Below are positions 31,973 to 42,100 of a DNA stretch of 64,000 nt, piece by piece. A program made the position numbers and the translations under genes. The stretch comes from Oscillospiraceae bacterium (GTDB taxonomy: Bacteria; Bacillota; Clostridia; UMGS1840), in the NCBI GenBank assembly GCA_015068645.1, contig SVKD01000001.1, positions 1 to 64,000 of the forward strand, in the 5' to 3' direction. Position 1 is the first letter of the stretch; every line of letters begins with the position of its first letter. The notes below the pieces were generated by a model. That model was not told the origin of the DNA, did no database searches, and saw only the letters and a program-made list of their open reading frames with translations.

Positions 31973-34597
31973 ATGGGTAAAAAATTTGTATACCTTTTTT
32001 CCGAAGGTGACGCAAAAATGCGTGAACTGCTGGGTGGTAAAGGTGCGAACCTGGCTGAAATGACCAAAATTGGTCTGCCGGTTCCTCAGGGCTTCACTGT
32101 TTCTACCGAAGCTTGTACTCAGTACTATGAAGATGGCAGAACCATCAACGCAGAAATTCAGGCTGAAATTATGGAAAATATCACAAAAATGGAAGCAATC
32201 TGCGGCAAAAAATTTGGAGATAAGGAAAATCCGTTATTAGTTTCTGTTCGTTCCGGTGCAAGAGCTTCTATGCCCGGTATGATGGATACCATCTTAAATT
32301 TAGGTTTAAATGAAGAAGTTGTTGAAGCAATTTCTGCAAAAACCGGTAACGCAAGATGGGCTTGGGACTGCTACAGAAGATTCATTCAGATGTATTCTGA
32401 CGTAGTTATGGAAGTTGGTAAGAAATACTTTGAAGAACTTATCGACGAAATGAAAGAAAAGAAAGGCGTTACTCAGGACGTTGAATTAACTGCTGAAGAC
32501 TTAAAAGAATTAGCAGGTCAGTTCAAAGCTGAATACAAATCCAAAATCGGTAAAGACTTCCCGTCTGATCCTAAAGAACAGTTGATGGGTGCAGTTGAAG
32601 CTGTATTCCGTTCTTGGGACAACCCCCGTGCTAACGTTTACAGACGTGACAACGATATTCCTTATTCCTGGGGTACCGCTGTTAACGTACAGATGATGGC
32701 ATTTGGTAACATGGGCGATGACTGTGGTACCGGTGTTGCATTTACCCGTGACCCCGCTACCGGTGAAAAAGGTTTGATGGGTGAATTCTTAGTAAACGCT
32801 CAGGGTGAAGACGTTGTTGCAGGTGTTCGTACTCCTATGCCCATCGCTCAGATGGCTGAAACCTTCCCCGAAGCTTTCGCTGAATTCAACAAAGTTTGTG
32901 CAATCTTAGAAGATCACTACAGAGATATGCAGGATATGGAATTTACCATTGAAAACAAAAAACTGTATATGCTCCAGACCAGAAATGGTAAGAGAACTGC
33001 AAAAGCTGCTTTAAAAATCGCTTGTGACTTAGTAGACGAAGGCATGATCGATAAAAAACAGGCTGTTGCTATGATCGATCCCAGAAACTTAGATACTTTA
33101 TTACATCCCCAGTTTGATGCAAAAGCATTAAAAGCTGCAACTCCCATGGGTAGAGGTTTAGGTGCTTCTCCCGGTGCTGCTTGCGGTCAGGTTGTATTTA
33201 CTGCAGAAGATGCAGAAAACTGGAATAACCAGGGCAAAAAAGTTATCTTAGTTCGTTTAGAAACCTCTCCCGAAGATATCACCGGTATGAAAGCATCCCA
33301 GGGTATCTTAACCGTTCGTGGCGGTATGACCTCTCACGCAGCAGTTGTTGCTCGTGGTATGGGTACCTGCTGTGTATCCGGTTGTGGCGAAATCAACATG
33401 GATGAAGAAAACAAAAAATTCACCTTAGCAGGTAAAACTTTCGTAGAAGGCGATGAAATCTCCATCGACGGTTCCACCGGTAACATCTACGACGGTATTA
33501 TCCCCACCGTTGACGCTGAAATCGCTGGCGAATTCGGCAGAATCATGCAGTGGGCAGACGAGTTCAGAACCTTAAAAGTTAGAACCAATGCTGACACTCC
33601 TGCTGATGCGAAAAAAGCTGTTGAATTAGGTGCTGAAGGTATCGGTCTGTGCCGTACCGAGCATATGTTCTTCGAAGCAGACAGAATCGCTGCATTCAGA
33701 GAAATGATTTGCTCCGACACCGTTGAAGCTAGAGAAGTTGCATTAGAAAAAATCCTGCCCTATCAGCAGGGTGACTTTGAAGCTCTGTACGAAGCACTGG
33801 AAGGAAATCCGGTATGTATCCGTTTCTTAGATCCTCCGTTGCATGAGTTTGTTCCCACCGAAGAAGCTGACATTGCTGCTTTAGCAAAAGCTCAGGGCAA
33901 AACCGTGGAAGATATCAAAGCAATCATTGCTTCCTTACACGAATTCAACCCCATGATGGGTCACAGAGGTTGCCGTTTAGCAGTTACCTATCCTGAAATT
34001 GCTAAAATGCAGACCAAAGCAGTTATCCGTGCAGCTATCAATGTGAAAAAAGCTCATCCGGATTGGAACATCGTTCCCGAAATCATGATTCCCTTAGTTG
34101 GCGATATCAAAGAATTAAAATATGTGAAATCTGCTGTTGTTGCTACTGCTGATGCTGAAATCGCAGCTGCAGGCGCAGACTTAAAATATGAAGTTGGTAC
34201 TATGATTGAAATCCCCAGAGCTGCATTAACTGCAGACGCTATCGCAACTGAAGCTGAATTCTTCTGCTTCGGTACCAACGACTTAACTCAGATGACCTAC
34301 GGTTTCTCCCGTGATGACGCAGGTAAATTCTTAGATGCATACTATGATGCAAAAATCTTTGAAAACGATCCCTTCGCTAAACTGGACCAGACCGGTGTTG
34401 GTCAGTTAATGGAATTAGCTGTTACCTTAGGTAAAAAAGCTCGTCCCGAAATTCATTGCGGTATCTGTGGTGAACACGGCGGTGACCCTGTTTCCGTTGA
34501 ATTCTGCCACAAAATCGGTTTGGACTACGTTTCTTGTTCTCCCTTCCGTGTACCGATTGCAAGACTGGCTGCTGCTCAGGCTGCAATCAAAGGCTAA
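31973..34597 (+). CDS. ppdK: Pyruvate, phosphate dikinase
   Basis: An 874-residue protein, the same length as the Clostridium symbiosum enzyme. The N-terminal nucleotide-binding part begins KFVYLFSEGDAKMRELLGGK; the phosphohistidine lies in GGMTSHAAVVARGMG (His near 455); the C-terminal PEP/pyruvate barrel has the active-site Cys in IHCGICGEHGG (near 832). It interconverts ATP, pyruvate and phosphate with AMP, PEP and pyrophosphate, and in clostridia often works in glycolysis. AGGAGG at 31959 gives strong translation, and codon use is that of a highly expressed gene. It has its own promoter, structured leader and terminator. Confidence 0.96.
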   Translation: MGKKFVYLFSEGDAKMRELLGGKGANLAEMTKIGLPVPQGFTVSTEACTQYYEDGRTINAEIQAEIMENITKMEAICGKKFGDKENPLLVSVRSGARASMPGMMDTILNLGLNEEVVEAISAKTGNARWAWDCYRRFIQMYSDVVMEVGKKYFEELIDEMKEKKGVTQDVELTAEDLKELAGQFKAEYKSKIGKDFPSDPKEQLMGAVEAVFRSWDNPRANVYRRDNDIPYSWGTAVNVQMMAFGNMGDDCGTGVAFTRDPATGEKGLMGEFLVNAQGEDVVAGVRTPMPIAQMAETFPEAFAEFNKVCAILEDHYRDMQDMEFTIENKKLYMLQTRNGKRTAKAALKIACDLVDEGMIDKKQAVAMIDPRNLDTLLHPQFDAKALKAATPMGRGLGASPGAACGQVVFTAEDAENWNNQGKKVILVRLETSPEDITGMKASQGILTVRGGMTSHAAVVARGMGTCCVSGCGEINMDEENKKFTLAGKTFVEGDEISIDGSTGNIYDGIIPTVDAEIAGEFGRIMQWADEFRTLKVRTNADTPADAKKAVELGAEGIGLCRTEHMFFEADRIAAFREMICSDTVEAREVALEKILPYQQGDFEALYEALEGNPVCIRFLDPPLHEFVPTEEADIAALAKAQGKTVEDIKAIIASLHEFNPMMGHRGCRLAVTYPEIAKMQTKAVIRAAINVKKAHPDWNIVPEIMIPLVGDIKELKYVKSAVVATADAEIAAAGADLKYEVGTMIEIPRAALTADAIATEAEFFCFGTNDLTQMTYGFSRDDAGKFLDAYYDAKIFENDPFAKLDQTGVGQLMELAVTLGKKARPEIHCGICGEHGGDPVSVEFCHKIGLDYVSCSPFRVPIARLAAAQAAIKG

Positions 34598-34628
34598 AAT
34601 ACAATATCAGTTGTAATATAGCATCAGT

Positions 34629-34668
34629 AAAAAGGGTTGTGAATCATTTGATTCACAACCCTTTTTTT
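34629..34668 (+). terminator. Terminator after ppdK
   Basis: AAAGGGTTGTGAATCA pairs perfectly with TGATTCACAACCCTTT, followed by a T-run. Confidence 0.93.
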
Positions 34669-34719
34669 ATTATATAATACATTTTTTTGCGACAAACTAT
34701 CGTATTTTTTAAAAAAATA

Positions 34720-34748
34720 TAGACAAATTCGATACAATGTGATAAAAT
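34720..34748 (+). promoter_or_regulatory. Promoter of the zinc-ribbon membrane protein gene
   Basis: TAGACA (34720-34725) and TAAAAT (34743-34748) with 17-base spacing. The leader then forms a long hairpin (34784-34817: CAATCTTTAATTCC with GGATTAAAGATTG, one bulged base) about 20 bases before the ribosome site. Confidence 0.6.
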
Positions 34749-34857
34749 GTTAACGACAGCAAATTCAATAATTAAGCAAAATTCAATCTTTAATTCCATA
34801 CGTTGGATTAAAGATTGATTTCGTTGCGGTTCACAATAAGAAAAGGAGAATGCAACT

Positions 34858-35421
34858 ATGACTTGTAAAAAATGTGGCGCAGAAATTAGCTTTGGTCAAA
34901 CTGTATGTTCTGCTTGTGGAGCTTTAGTGAAAAATGATGTTCCTTCCCAATCGTCGGGAGTACCAACCTATGCAGATGATATACCAATGAATTGGTATAG
35001 TTTTTTGATTTATTTTAGCCTGTTTGCTTCTGCAATTTCAAATTTGTTGACTGGATACCAATTGATTACCGGATCTTGCTATTTTGATCAGGCAGATACA
35101 ATGTACAAGATGGTTGATGGATTGAAAAATTTAGACACGATAGTCGGAAGCCTTAGCATTGGAATTGCGATACTTTGCATTGTTACGCGTTTTGCACTTT
35201 CCGGATATCGCAAAATTGGTCCTGTACTTTTGGCGTTGACTTACGGATCTGTTGCATTATTGAATCTTGGTTATATGTTGAGTTTGGATTCTATTTTACC
35301 TGATTATATTACAAAAGAAACGGATCTTTCAAGTTTTACTTCGAGTGCTATTGCATCTGGTGTATTGCTGGTTTGTAATATTATATATTTTCGTAAAAGA
35401 AAGCATCTTTTTGTAAGATAA
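34858..35421 (+). CDS. Zinc-ribbon domain membrane protein, unknown
   Basis: AAAAGGAG precedes the ATG. The 187-residue product begins with a short zinc ribbon (CKKCGAEISFGQTVCSACGA, residues 3-22), then a polar linker and four hydrophobic segments (about 45-62, 97-112, 121-141 and 160-178), ending in a basic tail. The zinc ribbon faces the cytoplasm. Clostridial genomes carry many such 'zinc-ribbon plus membrane' proteins with no known function. It is a single-gene unit with its own promoter and terminator. Confidence 0.8.
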   Translation: MTCKKCGAEISFGQTVCSACGALVKNDVPSQSSGVPTYADDIPMNWYSFLIYFSLFASAISNLLTGYQLITGSCYFDQADTMYKMVDGLKNLDTIVGSLSIGIAILCIVTRFALSGYRKIGPVLLALTYGSVALLNLGYMLSLDSILPDYITKETDLSSFTSSAIASGVLLVCNIIYFRKRKHLFVR

Positions 35422-35526
35422 TTATCTATATGGTTTGGTGCCCAAAAAGTAATACTCCCGAAAATATATTGGTTTGTAAGGAAACCTATATTCATAAACA
35501 ATATAACTACATTTCGATTGTTGTAA

Positions 35527-35564
35527 AAAAGAGTTGTGAATCCGAAGGATTCGCAACTCTTTTT
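35527..35564 (+). terminator. Terminator after the zinc-ribbon membrane protein gene
   Basis: AAAAGAGTTGTGAATCC pairs with GGATTCGCAACTCTTTT, with a T-run. It lies 11 bases before the next -35 box. Confidence 0.9.
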
Positions 35565-35574
35565 ACTTTAAAAA

Positions 35575-35603
35575 TTGACAAGAGCAATAAATGGTGTTAT
35601 AAT
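35575..35603 (+). promoter_or_regulatory. Promoter of the M20 amidohydrolase gene
   Basis: TTGACA (35575-35580) and TATAAT (35598-35603), 17 bases apart. Confidence 0.85.
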
Positions 35604-35634
35604 AATAACAATCATATAAACAGGAGAATTTTTT

Positions 35635-36933
35635 ATGATTACTGTACTCAATCAAAAATTGTATAACACCATAGAAGAACAAAAAGAACAAATTTTATCC
35701 ATTGCAGAAGAAATCTTGAAAAATCCTGAGATAGGATATTTTGAAGAAAAAACATCTGCTTTGGTAAGAAAAACCTTTGAGGATTTAGAAATTTCTTATG
35801 AATATCCGTTAGCCCTAACCGGTGTAAAAGCCACTTTGGATACCAAAAAAGAAGGGCCTAATGTTTGCATTATCGGAGAAATGGATTCTTTGATTTGTAA
35901 AGGACATCCTTTCTGTGATGAAGAGGGGAAAGCTCATGCCTGCGGACATCATGCCCAGATTGCGGCAATGCTTGGTGCGGCAATTGGACTCAAAAAAAGC
36001 GATGTTTACAAAGAACTGTGCGGTAAAATTACTTTTATGGCGGTACCTGCTGAGGAATTTATTGATTTATCTTCCCGTAAGGAATTAAAATCACAGGGGA
36101 AAATTGAATATTTTGGCGGTAAGCAACAGCTTTTTTTGGAAGGTGCTTTTCGTGATGTAGATATCGTCTTAATGATTCACGCTCAAACAGAAGCTCCCGA
36201 AGGAAAATTCTATTCCAGAACCTCTAATCTTGGCTTTATGGCAAAAACCATTACCTTCCGCGGAAAAGCGGCACACGGAAGCCGTCCCGATGAAGGTGTA
36301 AATGCCTTAAATGCGGCGGCACTTGCCATTTTGGGGATCCATTCCAACCGTGACACCTTTACCGAGGAAGAACATATTCGTATTCATCCCATTATCACCA
36401 AAGGCGGTGACGTGGTGAATTCCGTTCCTGATGAGGTATGCATTGAAACTTATGTTCGTGGTGCCACTTTCGACGCCATCAGAAAAGGTAGTGATGCAGT
36501 AAACCGTGCAGTATACGGTGCGGCTCAGATGATTGGTGCAGAAGCAACCGTTGAAGATATGCTTGGCTTTTTACCCTTAAAAGAAAGCAATGAAATCAAT
36601 GATGTGATGGACGAAGTTGCCAAAGAGGTGTTGGGAGAAGATTCTTTAGTACCAGGTGTGCCTGCAGTGGGGTCTTCTGATATCGGGGATGTAAGTTGTG
36701 TGATTCCTACTGTTCAGCCATCCATTGGTGGTTTTTCGGGAACCATTCATTCCAAAGATTTTTTGGTAAACAATCCCGATGTTGCTTATATCGGAGCAGC
36801 TAAAATTTTAGCTGCCACTGCAGTTGAGTTATTGAAAGATGGTGCCAAAGCTGCAAAAAAAGTTATTGAAAACTTCCATCCCTTATTTACGCAGGATGAA
36901 TACTTAGCCTATTTAAAACGTGGCAAAATATAA
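35635..36933 (+). CDS. M20-family metal-dependent amidohydrolase
   Basis: A 432-residue M20D-type peptidase/amidohydrolase. Metal-binding motifs are visible: IIGEMDSL, HACGHHAQIAAMLGAA near residue 101, VPAEEF near 143, and the late His in FSGTIHSKDF. The dimerisation domain has TFRGKAAHGSRPDEGVNAL. Relatives hydrolyse N-acyl amino acids, hippurate or amide-linked dipeptides; the substrate cannot be told. Several such enzymes act on aminobenzoyl-glutamate, which is of interest because folate genes follow, but this is only proximity: it has its own promoter and terminator. Confidence 0.88.
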   Translation: MITVLNQKLYNTIEEQKEQILSIAEEILKNPEIGYFEEKTSALVRKTFEDLEISYEYPLALTGVKATLDTKKEGPNVCIIGEMDSLICKGHPFCDEEGKAHACGHHAQIAAMLGAAIGLKKSDVYKELCGKITFMAVPAEEFIDLSSRKELKSQGKIEYFGGKQQLFLEGAFRDVDIVLMIHAQTEAPEGKFYSRTSNLGFMAKTITFRGKAAHGSRPDEGVNALNAAALAILGIHSNRDTFTEEEHIRIHPIITKGGDVVNSVPDEVCIETYVRGATFDAIRKGSDAVNRAVYGAAQMIGAEATVEDMLGFLPLKESNEINDVMDEVAKEVLGEDSLVPGVPAVGSSDIGDVSCVIPTVQPSIGGFSGTIHSKDFLVNNPDVAYIGAAKILAATAVELLKDGAKAAKKVIENFHPLFTQDEYLAYLKRGKI

Positions 36934-36942
36934 AGAGAAAAG

Positions 36943-36978
36943 GCGAATTGTGATTGGGTGTCACAATTCGTTTTTTTT
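36943..36978 (+). terminator. Terminator after the M20 gene
   Basis: GCGAATTGTGA pairs with TCACAATTCG followed by eight T. Confidence 0.9.
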
Positions 36979-37021
36979 ATGAAAAAATTGTATTATTTCG
37001 AAGAAAAGAGAGAATTATCTA

Positions 37022-37050
37022 TTGACAAAATCGATGGTTGGGTGTATGAT
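37022..37050 (+). promoter_or_regulatory. Promoter of the folate riboswitch-folT-folC unit
   Basis: TTGACA (37022-37027) and TATGAT (37045-37050), 17 bases apart, about 30 bases before the riboswitch. Confidence 0.8.
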
Positions 37051-37080
37051 TATTATCGTTGGAATTTGATTCCAAAATAA

Positions 37081-37196
37081 GCAGAGTAGGAAATAATGCG
37101 TTAAGTGAAAAGAGAACGGGAAGTTGTCTCTTTTACGAAAGATTGTTGTGGTGAAAACACCAAAAAATCTGCGATGTTATTTCCGCATTCCGTTGC
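37081..37196 (+). promoter_or_regulatory. Tetrahydrofolate (THF) riboswitch, class I
   Basis: The leader contains the conserved blocks of the THF aptamer in order: AGAGTAGG, GCGTTAAGTG, GGGAAGTTGTC, ACGAAAG and GGTGAAAACACC, closed by AGGAAATAATGCG pairing with the ATGTTATTTCCGCAT region. A further hairpin (CTACAAAA with TTTTTGTAG) lies between the aptamer and the ribosome site and is the likely expression platform. The downstream genes are a folate ECF transporter and folylpolyglutamate synthase, exactly the regulon expected. A short reading frame across it (from 37105) is not a gene. Confidence 0.88.
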
Positions 37197-37282
37197 TACA
37201 AAAGAATACACAAGCCGTTTCTTTCAGCCTGATTCGGCTATTTGCGTCCTTTTTGTAGTGTGGTACAAGAAAGGATTTTTTT

Positions 37283-37807
37283 ATGTCTAAAACTACAAAT
37301 TTAAGAAGAATGGTCATTTTGGCATTCCTGATTGCACTCAACATTGTGTTGGTCAGAGTGCTTTCTTTTCAGACTCCTGTATCTCGTTTGGATTTTGGTT
37401 TTTTACCCATTTCTGTGGCAGGTGCAATGTTTGGTCCCGTTTGGGGCGGAATTACAGGCGGTTTAGCAGATATTGGCGGAATGCTCTTTAATGCCAAAGG
37501 AATGGCATTCTTTTTCGGTTGGACACTCAATGCAATTTTACACGGCGTGTTTTACGGACTGTTTCTTTATAAAAAGAAGAAAACGCTGATTCGTGTTTTG
37601 TTATGTGTGTTAATCAAGGGCGTTTTCGTGGATTTATTTTTGGGAAGTATTTGGGGCGCAATTTTCCGTGGCGGTATACATTTAATAGATGCGGTTGCAT
37701 GGGAGCGTTTCATTGTTTTTATGATTAAAGCGCCTATTGAAATTATCACAGGTTATTTATTTTTTAAAGTGTTGTCTCCTCAGGTGAGGGAATTAAAAGA
37801 GGTGTAA
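37283..37807 (+). CDS. folT: Folate ECF transporter S component FolT
   Basis: A 174-residue membrane protein with about six segments: NLRRMVILAFLIALNIVLVR, then the substrate loop RVLSFQTPVSRLDFGFLPIS, and AGAMFGPVWGGITGGLADI, a pattern of the folate-specific S components. It binds folate outside and uses the shared ECF energising module (EcfAAT), which is not in this window. The ribosome site AAGAAAGGA lies after the riboswitch, so import is shut off when reduced folates are plentiful. It overlaps nothing and is four bases from folC. Confidence 0.92.
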   Translation: MSKTTNLRRMVILAFLIALNIVLVRVLSFQTPVSRLDFGFLPISVAGAMFGPVWGGITGGLADIGGMLFNAKGMAFFFGWTLNAILHGVFYGLFLYKKKKTLIRVLLCVLIKGVFVDLFLGSIWGAIFRGGIHLIDAVAWERFIVFMIKAPIEIITGYLFFKVLSPQVRELKEV

Positions 37808-37810
37808 AAG

Positions 37811-39067
37811 TTGAAACAGACAACCAAACAAGATTTTGTAAGTTATGCCAACAGTTTTCAAACAGTTATTAACTTGGGGTTGGAGAGAATTTCAGCATTG
37901 TTAAACTGCGTTGGGAATCCTCAGGATAAGCTTTCTGTAATTCACGTGGCAGGAACCAACGGAAAAGGTTCTGTGTGTGCTTTTTTGCAAACGATATTGA
38001 CCAAATCAGGTAAAAAAACCGGAAAATTTATTTCCCCCAATATGCTACGGGTGAATGAACGAATTTCCATCGACGGTGAGGAAATTTCGGATAAAGATTT
38101 GAATCGTCTTTTATTAAAAATTGAGAGCCATCTTCCCACAGTTAAAGAAGCAACAGGAGAGATTCCTTCTCAGTTTGAAGTGTGGACCGCGGTTGCATTT
38201 TGCTATTTTTTGGAGCAAAACTGTGATGTTGTCGTGTTGGAAACAGGCCTTGGCGGTCGTTATGACGCAACTAATGTTGTAACAAAACCTCTTTGCACTG
38301 TGATTACCAGAATTGCCGTTGACCATGTGGCATATTTAGGGGACACCATTTCTAAAATTGCATATGAAAAGGCCGGGATTATCAAAGAGGGGATTCCTCT
38401 TGTAACTTTGCCTCAGGATGAGGAAACTATGGCAGTATTAAAACAGGTTGCCCAGGAGAAAAAAGCTCCTGTTTACGTCACCAGTTCGCCTGAAATCGGA
38501 ATTTTACAAAACGCTTGCGAAACTTTTTCATACGATGGAATTGACAATCTTATTTGTGGTATTTCAGGTTATCATCAAGTTGAAAATGCTTGTCTTGCTG
38601 TAGAAACTGCTTTACGTTTGGGTGTTAGTGAAAATTGCATCCGAGATGGAGTGGAAAAAGCACGTCATATTGGTAGGCTGGAGTTGGTAGAAGACGGCAT
38701 TTTATTTGACGGTGCTCATAATCTGAATGGTATGCTTGCTTTGAAAAAAAGCTTGGACAGATATTATCCAAACATCGAAAAGATTTTTGTATCCGCATTT
38801 ATGAAGGATAAAGACATTCGTGAAAGTTTGGCTGTATTTTCAGGAGAAGCATTTTATTTCACTGCAGTAGCAGATAATGAGCGAAGTGAAACACCTGAAA
38901 ATTTATGCAAAATCGGTGCAGACATCGGAGTGATTGCAACAGCCTTTGCGGATTTGCAGACCGCAATTTCCAAAGCAAAAAAAACGGGGAAAATGATTGT
39001 GGTGTGCGGTTCGTTATACCTCTATCAGGATTTATATAAAATTATTGAAAAAAACGGTAAAAAATAA
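37811..39067 (+). CDS. folC: Folylpolyglutamate synthase / dihydrofolate synthase FolC
   Basis: It starts at TTG 37811 after GAGGTGTAAAAG. The 418-residue Mur-ligase-type enzyme has the P-loop HVAGTNGKGSVCAFLQTIL near residue 46, NERISIDGEEI, ETGLGGRYDATNVV, RIAVDHVAYLGDTI with KAGIIKEG, and the C-terminal FDGAHNLNGM. It adds glutamate to folates, which traps imported folate in the cell and so complements FolT. Both are under the THF riboswitch. Confidence 0.94.
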   Translation: MKQTTKQDFVSYANSFQTVINLGLERISALLNCVGNPQDKLSVIHVAGTNGKGSVCAFLQTILTKSGKKTGKFISPNMLRVNERISIDGEEISDKDLNRLLLKIESHLPTVKEATGEIPSQFEVWTAVAFCYFLEQNCDVVVLETGLGGRYDATNVVTKPLCTVITRIAVDHVAYLGDTISKIAYEKAGIIKEGIPLVTLPQDEETMAVLKQVAQEKKAPVYVTSSPEIGILQNACETFSYDGIDNLICGISGYHQVENACLAVETALRLGVSENCIRDGVEKARHIGRLELVEDGILFDGAHNLNGMLALKKSLDRYYPNIEKIFVSAFMKDKDIRESLAVFSGEAFYFTAVADNERSETPENLCKIGADIGVIATAFADLQTAISKAKKTGKMIVVCGSLYLYQDLYKIIEKNGKK

Positions 39068-39082
39068 TAGAAAAATAACAGA

Positions 39083-39122
39083 AAAATTCGTGGAAAACAC
39101 TTGCATTTTCCACGAATTTTTG
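39083..39122 (+). terminator. Terminator after folC
   Basis: AAATTCGTGGAAAA pairs with TTTTCCACGAATTT around a 7-base loop. The next promoter is embedded in it: the -35 box lies in the loop and right arm. Confidence 0.88.
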
Positions 39123-39129
39123 TTATAAT
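39101..39129 (+). promoter_or_regulatory. Promoter of smc-ftsY, overlapping the folC terminator
   Basis: TTGCAT (39101-39106) and TATAAT (39124-39129) are 17 bases apart. The spacer is the descending arm of the terminator hairpin. Confidence 0.75.
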
Positions 39130-39187
39130 AAAATGATTCAATTTAACTTGGAGTAAAAAATGATCATCAGGAAAGGAAAACTTCGGT

Positions 39188-42100
39188 ATGTATTTGAAAA
39201 CCATTGAACTAAACGGCTTCAAATCTTTTCCCGATAAAACAGTATTAGACTTTACAGGGGGCGTTACCACCATTGTTGGACCCAACGGCAGCGGAAAGAG
39301 TAATATTTCTGATGCAATTCGTTGGGTTTTGGGGGAATCCCGTGCAAAGTCTCTTCGTGGTGGTAATATGCAGGATGTTATTTTTTCCGGTACTGCCAGA
39401 AGAAAACCTATGAATTATGCCGAAGTTTCTGTAACAATAGATAACTCTGACCACGCTTTACAGATAGACTTTGATGAGGTTATGGTTACCCGTCGGGTTT
39501 ATCGTTCCGGTGAAGGAGAATATTTCATTAATAAATCGCCTTGCAGAATGAAAGACATCAATGAGCTTTTTATGGATACCGGTCTGGGACGTGATGGGTA
39601 CTCCATTGTCGGGCAGGGGAAAATTGATGAAATTATATCTGGAAAACCACAGGAAAGACGCAACTTTTTTGAGGAAGCTGCCGGAATTTCCAAATATCGC
39701 CACAAAAAAGATGAAGCAGAAAGAAAATTGAATCAAACAAACGATAACCTGCTTCGTTTAAATGATATTTTGTCTGAACTGGAGCAGCGTCTTCCTGGTT
39801 TAGAAAAGTCTTCGAAGAAAGCGGCAACTTACTTAGCATTAAAAGACGAGCTTCGGATTTTAGAAATCCGTTATTGGTGTAGCTATATCAAAAAATACCG
39901 AGAAATGTTGTCAGAGTTGGATGCTAAAAATCAAAAACTGACATTGGATATGAATGTTGCAACCAAGCGTATTGAAGATTTGGATCAAGCGGCTTTGAAA
40001 TTAAGCCAAAAGCGTCGGGAAGCAGATTTGTTGACCGAAGAGTTTCATAAAAAAGAAAAAGATTATGAATACAATATTGCAGCATTTGAAAATCAGATCA
40101 CCTTATATCAGGTGGAAATTGAACGTAATATCAGAGATATTGAACGTTTACATAACGAAAAAGAAACCGATAAAATGCGTTTAACTCGGTATGAAGCCCT
40201 GATTTCAGACCGTGAAGATAAAATTAATCAGTTAAAAGAAAATCGTCAGAATATTGAATCTGAAATGGAAACTTTTTCTCATCTTCAGAAGGAAATTGAC
40301 GGATTATATCAGGATGTTACTGATCTTCAGAATCACCTGGAAGAAAACCGTAAAAAACGTTCTGAGCTTACCGTAGAGAGAAATACCAAGCAGGGAAAGG
40401 TTATGTATCTTTCTGAAATGGAGAAAAACTACGAAGGCTATCAAAAAAGCGTTAAAGAAATTTTTTCGGCTTCCAAAAATGGACTGTTACCCGATGTTAC
40501 ACTTCACGGTACACTTGCAGATATTATCAAAGCAGATAAGAAAACTGCACTGGCATTTGATGCTGTGTTAGGAAATTCTTTGCAAAATATTGTTGTGGAA
40601 GACGAGGGAGATGCCAAACAGGCAATCAACTATCTGAAAAAGCATGAACTTGGTCGTGTTACCTTCTTACCTGTAAAAACCGTGAAAGAGCGAGATTATA
40701 ATTTCGGTGAGGCTTTAAGGGAAAACGGTGTTGTGGGAAAAGCCACTGAATTAGTTTCTTATCAGGACAAATTTAAAGGTGTTGTGTCTGGGCTTTTGGG
40801 AAAAACACTGGTCGTGGATAACTATCAGGCAGCAGCACATATTTCCGGAAAATATCAGCATAGTTTCAGAATTGTTACGCTGACAGGAGAAGTTTTTAAT
40901 GCAGGTGGATCTATTGTTGGCGGACAGATTTTAAAATCTGCGGGTTTTTTATCAAAAAGCGCCAATATTGCCGAATTAAAAAACGAAATCAAACAAATTG
41001 ATAAAACCCTTTTAAAAATGGTGCAGGAAGAAACGGATCTTACTTATTCGATTGATTCCAAAAAACTTCAGGCAGAAACTCTTTCTGAGGGACTCACAGA
41101 ATTAAATCAGAAAAAAGCGTATTTGACCTTTATTGAGCAGGGAATTCGTGACGAGATAGAACATCAGAAAACGGTTCTCACTGAGAAAGAAGAATACGAG
41201 TCTGCGCTCCGTCATAAAAATCATGAGGCTGATAATTTAATTCAAAGAAATGAAGCTTTAACCGAAGATATTGCGTTTAAGCAAGAACAAATTCAGCAAG
41301 AAGAGCAATATTTGAAGAACACCATAGCGGAACTGGAAGGGATTCGGTTGCAAAAGGAATCTATTGATGAAACCTTTATTGCGCAACAAGACGCGCAGAA
41401 GCAGGCTCGTGATGCTTTGTTGGTGTTAGAGCAGGAGCTCGCAAAATTAACTGTAAAAACTGAAAAAATTCAGAATGATATTGAAGTTTACACGGAGAAT
41501 TTGTGGGAACAATATGAGTTAACTTATTCTCAAGGATTGGAACTGGTTTCTACCGAAGAAGGCGAAAGTGAAAACGAACGCAAAAAAATCAGTGAACTAA
41601 AATCCAAAATAAAATCTTTGGGAGATGTCAACTTATCCTCTGTGGAAGAGTATCGTGAAGTAAATGAACGATACACCTTTATGAAAAAACAAGAAGAAGA
41701 TTTAAAAAATGCCAAGGAAGAATTGGAAACCTTGATTTCGGATATGCTTTCCATTATGAAAACAGATTTTACCACACAGTTTCATTTGATTCACGAAAAC
41801 TTCAAAGAAACTTTCCAAGCACTTTTCAATGGTGGAAATGCATCTTTGAAATTAACTGAACCTGATAACGTATTGGAAAGCGGTATCGAAATTATCGTAC
41901 AACCTCCGGGCAAAAAACTGGAAAGTATCTCGTTGTTGTCCGGTGGTGAAAAAGCATTCACAGCTATTGCGTTATTATTTTCTGTATTGAGTTTAAAACC
42001 GTTGCCGTTTTGCGTATTTGATGAAATTGAAGCGGCGTTGGATGAAGTCAATGTGTATCGTTTTGCTGAGTATATCAAGAGCTACAAAAATAAAACACAG

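Noticed and set aside
37105-37290. A 61-codon frame upstream of folT.
   Set aside because: It runs through the conserved THF aptamer, has no ribosome site and overlaps the folT start.
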